Below, in pieces: positions 4,699 through 6,183 of a stretch of DNA of 6,183 nucleotides (positions are counted from its first letter, which is position 1; each line of letters opens with the position of its first letter). Source of the stretch: an uncultured Actinoplanes sp. GTDB taxonomy: Bacteria > Actinomycetota > Actinomycetes > Mycobacteriales > Micromonosporaceae. The stretch covers positions 1-6,183 of the forward strand of contig CAKUMG010000383.1 in assembly GCA_934667465.1 (NCBI GenBank), written 5' to 3'. The position numbers and the translations under genes are program-made. The notes beneath the pieces are model-generated. The model was not told the DNA's origin, ran no database searches, and saw only the letters and a program-made list of their open reading frames with translations.

Positions 4699-5450
4699 CT
4701 GTCCATGGTCCACGGCGCGGTCGGCAATGTCCTCCCCGTCTCCAGAAGCGTTTTGAGATTGGCCATGACGGCGGGCCATCCGAGACCGACCTCCGTACGC
4801 GCCTGCTCGTCCGGGAGGTCCTCGTGGGTGACCGTGAGCCGGACCAGCTCGTGGAACGGCTCCAGGTCGAACGTGACCCGCGACGGGTTGCCGGGGTCGG
4901 CCGGGTCGTCCCACGTGGTCACCAGGCGCCGGGGCGGCGTCGCCTCGGTCACCGTGCCGGTCACGTCGGCGATCCCCGACCCGTCGGTGCGGCGGTGCTC
5001 CCAGCGCGATCCGGGCTGCCAGTCGGAGACGTTCGCGTGCCCCCAGTAGTCGGCGGTCAGATCCGCGTCGGTGAGCGCGTACCACACCTTCTCGGGCGTG
5101 CTCTCGATGTAGGTGACATAGACGTACGACGGGCGGTCGCTCATGGCACTCTCCGCTCTCCTCTTGACCGCGCTCAGCAGGCGCAGCCGGGGCTCCTCGA
5201 ACTTGTCGATCCAGCGTTCCTGGATGTCGTGCAGCGGGACCGGGTTGAGGTAGTGCAGCTTCTCCCGGCCGCGACGGACGGTGCTGACCAGCCGGGCCGC
5301 CTCGAGCACGGCCAGGTGCTGGGACGCGGACTGCCGGGTCATCGCGAGCGACCCGCACAGCTCGCCGAGGGTCTGCCCCGCCCGCTCGCGCAGCAGGTCG
5401 AGCAGCCGGCGCCGGGTCGGATCGGCGAGGGCCCGGAACACATCGTCCAC
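4695..5450 (-). CDS. ArsR-family HTH regulator fused to an SRPBCC/AHSA1 domain
   Basis: A 251-residue protein from GTG 5450 (MDDVFRALADPTRRRLLDLL). Residues about 1-85 form an ArsR winged helix, with recognition region ELCGSLAMTRQSASQHLAVL at 30-49 and wing VSTVRRGREKLHYL. The metal box ELCVC is absent and only one Cys (Cys32) is near it, so a metal sensor is unlikely. Residues about 108-243 are an SRPBCC/AHSA1 fold: VTYIESTPEKVWYALTD, YWGH, WQPGSRWEHR, the GTVTEATPPRRLVTTW strand and a C-terminal helix GWPAVMANLKTLLETG. This fold commonly encloses a hydrophobic ligand, so a ligand-gated one-component regulator is inferred. An upstream ATG at 5501 would add 17 residues, but it has no ribosome site and its codons contain a TTGACA promoter element, so I prefer 5450. 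The gene is coupled to the LLM gene. Met103 has its own ribosome site and may also start the SRPBCC half alone. Confidence 0.9.
   Translation of the reverse strand: MDDVFRALADPTRRRLLDLLRERAGQTLGELCGSLAMTRQSASQHLAVLEAARLVSTVRRGREKLHYLNPVPLHDIQERWIDKFEEPRLRLLSAVKRRAESAMSDRPSYVYVTYIESTPEKVWYALTDADLTADYWGHANVSDWQPGSRWEHRRTDGSGIADVTGTVTEATPPRRLVTTWDDPADPGNPSRVTFDLEPFHELVRLTVTHEDLPDEQARTEVGLGWPAVMANLKTLLETGRTLPTAPWTMDR
5142..5154 (-). promoter_or_regulatory. Internal ribosome site and ATG at the ArsR/SRPBCC junction
   Basis: On the minus strand GGAG (5154-5151) precedes an in-frame ATG (5144-5142) by 6 nt, and AAGAGGAGAG lies just upstream of that. Translation from here would give a standalone SRPBCC protein of about 149 residues starting MSDRPSYVYVTYIES, the usual start of such proteins. 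Whether it is used is unknown. Confidence 0.45.
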
Positions 5451-5454
5451 ACGT

Positions 5455-5485
5455 ACAGTAATGCAGTCGTTTGCCTGCGTGTCAA
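5455..5485 (-). promoter_or_regulatory. Promoter of the ArsR-SRPBCC/LLM operon, probably leaderless
   Basis: Read on the minus strand there is a perfect -35 hexamer TTGACA (5485-5480). Possible -10 boxes are ATTACT (5462-5457), with 17-bp spacing and 6 nt before the GTG at 5450, and TACTGT (5460-5455), with 19-bp spacing and a better TANNNT match. Both place the transcript start at or very near the GTG. An operator for self-regulation would be expected here, but no convincing palindrome was seen. Confidence 0.5.
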
Positions 5486-5575
5486 TGCCGGTGCCCGTCA
5501 TGCGTCATCGCCCGCAGGGGTGACACGTCGTTGACCTTTGACGATGCGGCCCCGAGACTCCGGGAATCCGACGGC

Positions 5576-5582
5576 GGGGAGG
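5576..5582 (+). promoter_or_regulatory. Shine-Dalgarno site for the ATP-binding protein gene
   Basis: GGGGAGG ends 7 nt before the ATG at 5590. No other start codon exists in this frame between the in-frame TGA at 5539-5541 and that ATG, so the site fixes the start. Confidence 0.75.
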
Positions 5583-5589
5583 CCGTGCC

Positions 5590-6183
5590 ATGGAGGAGAA
5601 ACCTCCGTACCTGATCGACCGTGCGGACGCCGGCGTCACCGTCAGCGCCGACCTCGACGAGGACGGGGCCAGCGTCCCGGCCTGGGTCGCCGCGTCCACG
5701 GCTGCCGCGGCGACCGAGCCCGCCACCCGGTTCGCGGTCTGCGTTCCCCCCGGCGCGGCTCTGGCCACGGCGGCCGGCATGGTGCCGGTGCACGACACCG
5801 TGGACCGCGCGCGCACCGCGGCCCGCTCCCGGATCACCCACGTCATCCGGGAGCTGCTCGAACCCGGCCCGTTCAGCGCCAGCCTCGCCCGCGACCTGGT
5901 CGGCGGCGCCTGCCACGAATGGCGGCTCCCCGGCCTGCTGCACCCGGGCCGGGCCATCATGTCCGAGCTGGTGGACAACGCGGTCGAGCACGCGGGCACG
6001 GAGATGGACGTCTGCATCTCCCGCCGCGGCACCGCCCTGCACCTCGCCGTCTGGGACCGCGACCCGACCCTGCCGAGCATCCGCGCGCTGGCCCCCGTCG
6101 TCCCCGGCAGACCCCTCGACGACCGCGGCTACGGCCTCCGGGTCGTGCACGCCGACTCCGTCGCCTGGGGCGCAATGCCCGGG
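5590..6183 (+). CDS. ATP-binding protein with HATPase_c_2 (RsbW/SpoIIAB-like anti-sigma factor kinase) domain, 3' partial
   Basis: The frame is open from ATG 5590 to the window edge, giving 198 residues (MEEKPPYLIDRADAG...). Residues about 95 to the end form a GHKL-type histidine-kinase-like ATPase: N-box ELVDNAVEH at 126-134, an Asp-containing turn in AVWDRDP at 153-159, and the glycine-rich ATP lid DDRGYGLRVV at 177-186. This short-ATPase type in actinobacteria is usually an anti-sigma factor/serine kinase acting with STAS anti-sigma antagonists, or a free-standing regulatory ATPase. Residues 1-90 match no family I can name with certainty; the length and a strand-like stretch at about 46-52 (TRFAVCV) could fit a degenerate STAS-like domain, which is only a guess. 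It is divergent from the ArsR-SRPBCC operon and may be unrelated to it. A WGAMP ending suggests only a few residues are missing, judging from similar proteins. Confidence 0.85.
   Translation, partial: MEEKPPYLIDRADAGVTVSADLDEDGASVPAWVAASTAAAATEPATRFAVCVPPGAALATAAGMVPVHDTVDRARTAARSRITHVIRELLEPGPFSASLARDLVGGACHEWRLPGLLHPGRAIMSELVDNAVEHAGTEMDVCISRRGTALHLAVWDRDPTLPSIRALAPVVPGRPLDDRGYGLRVVHADSVAWGAMPG

Noticed and set aside
3250..5049. 599-codon open frame on the plus strand
   Set aside because: Antisense to NUDIX, LLM and the SRPBCC half, and crosses the tandem repeat block. The translation is low-complexity and resembles no protein family.
4699..5358. 220-residue N-terminal extension of the LLM protein
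   Set aside because: Out-of-frame shadow of the ArsR-SRPBCC gene on the same strand; LLM homology begins at VTNLGAIFLP.
5521..5575. Promoter of the ATP-binding protein gene from TTGACC (5531) or TTGACG (5538)
   Set aside because: Both hexamers resemble a -35 box, but no acceptable -10 box lies 16-19 bp downstream, so I do not list it as a feature.

Overview
This 6.2 kb window is very GC-rich, with strong G/C bias at third codon positions. It uses GTG as well as ATG starts and several genes look leaderless (a TANNNT box just upstream of the start codon). Together with a cytochrome P450 peroxygenase, an F420-type luciferase-like oxidoreductase and an RsbW-like ATP-binding protein, this points to a soil actinobacterium. 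A Micromonosporaceae/Actinoplanes-type genome is my best guess, but that is inference and was not tested.

Layout, left to right. (1) The C-terminal three quarters of a CYP152-type fatty-acid peroxygenase P450 (+), cut by the window edge and followed by a small hairpin. (2) A GH20 beta-N-acetylhexosaminidase (-), convergent with the P450. (3) A short, unusually AT-rich divergent promoter region containing an inverted repeat GGAAACT/AGTTTCC. (4) A PaiA-like GNAT acetyltransferase (+), apparently leaderless. (5) A NUDIX hydrolase (-) whose stop codon shares the palindrome CTAG with the GNAT stop. (6) A gap of about 200 bp holding a GC-rich 24-bp tandem repeat block and a possible terminator hairpin. 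(7) A two-gene minus-strand operon: an ArsR-type HTH fused to an SRPBCC/AHSA1 domain, translationally coupled through a GTGA overlap to an LLM-class (probably F420-dependent) oxidoreductase. (8) A divergent gene (+), cut by the right edge, for a HATPase_c_2 / anti-sigma-factor-kinase-like protein with a poorly conserved N-terminal domain.

How the genes work together. Only the ArsR-SRPBCC/LLM pair is a convincing functional unit: a one-component regulator with a probable ligand-binding domain, co-translated with a flavin/deazaflavin oxidoreductase. The other genes look like independent accessory or housekeeping functions: amino-sugar salvage, acetylation, nucleotide clean-up, fatty-acid hydroxylation and sigma-factor signalling. 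I found no CRISPR array, tRNA, rRNA, transposase or phage gene. Nothing here is a clearly new system; the most notable points are the retained internal translation start inside the ArsR-SRPBCC fusion, the divergent operator and the tandem repeat block.
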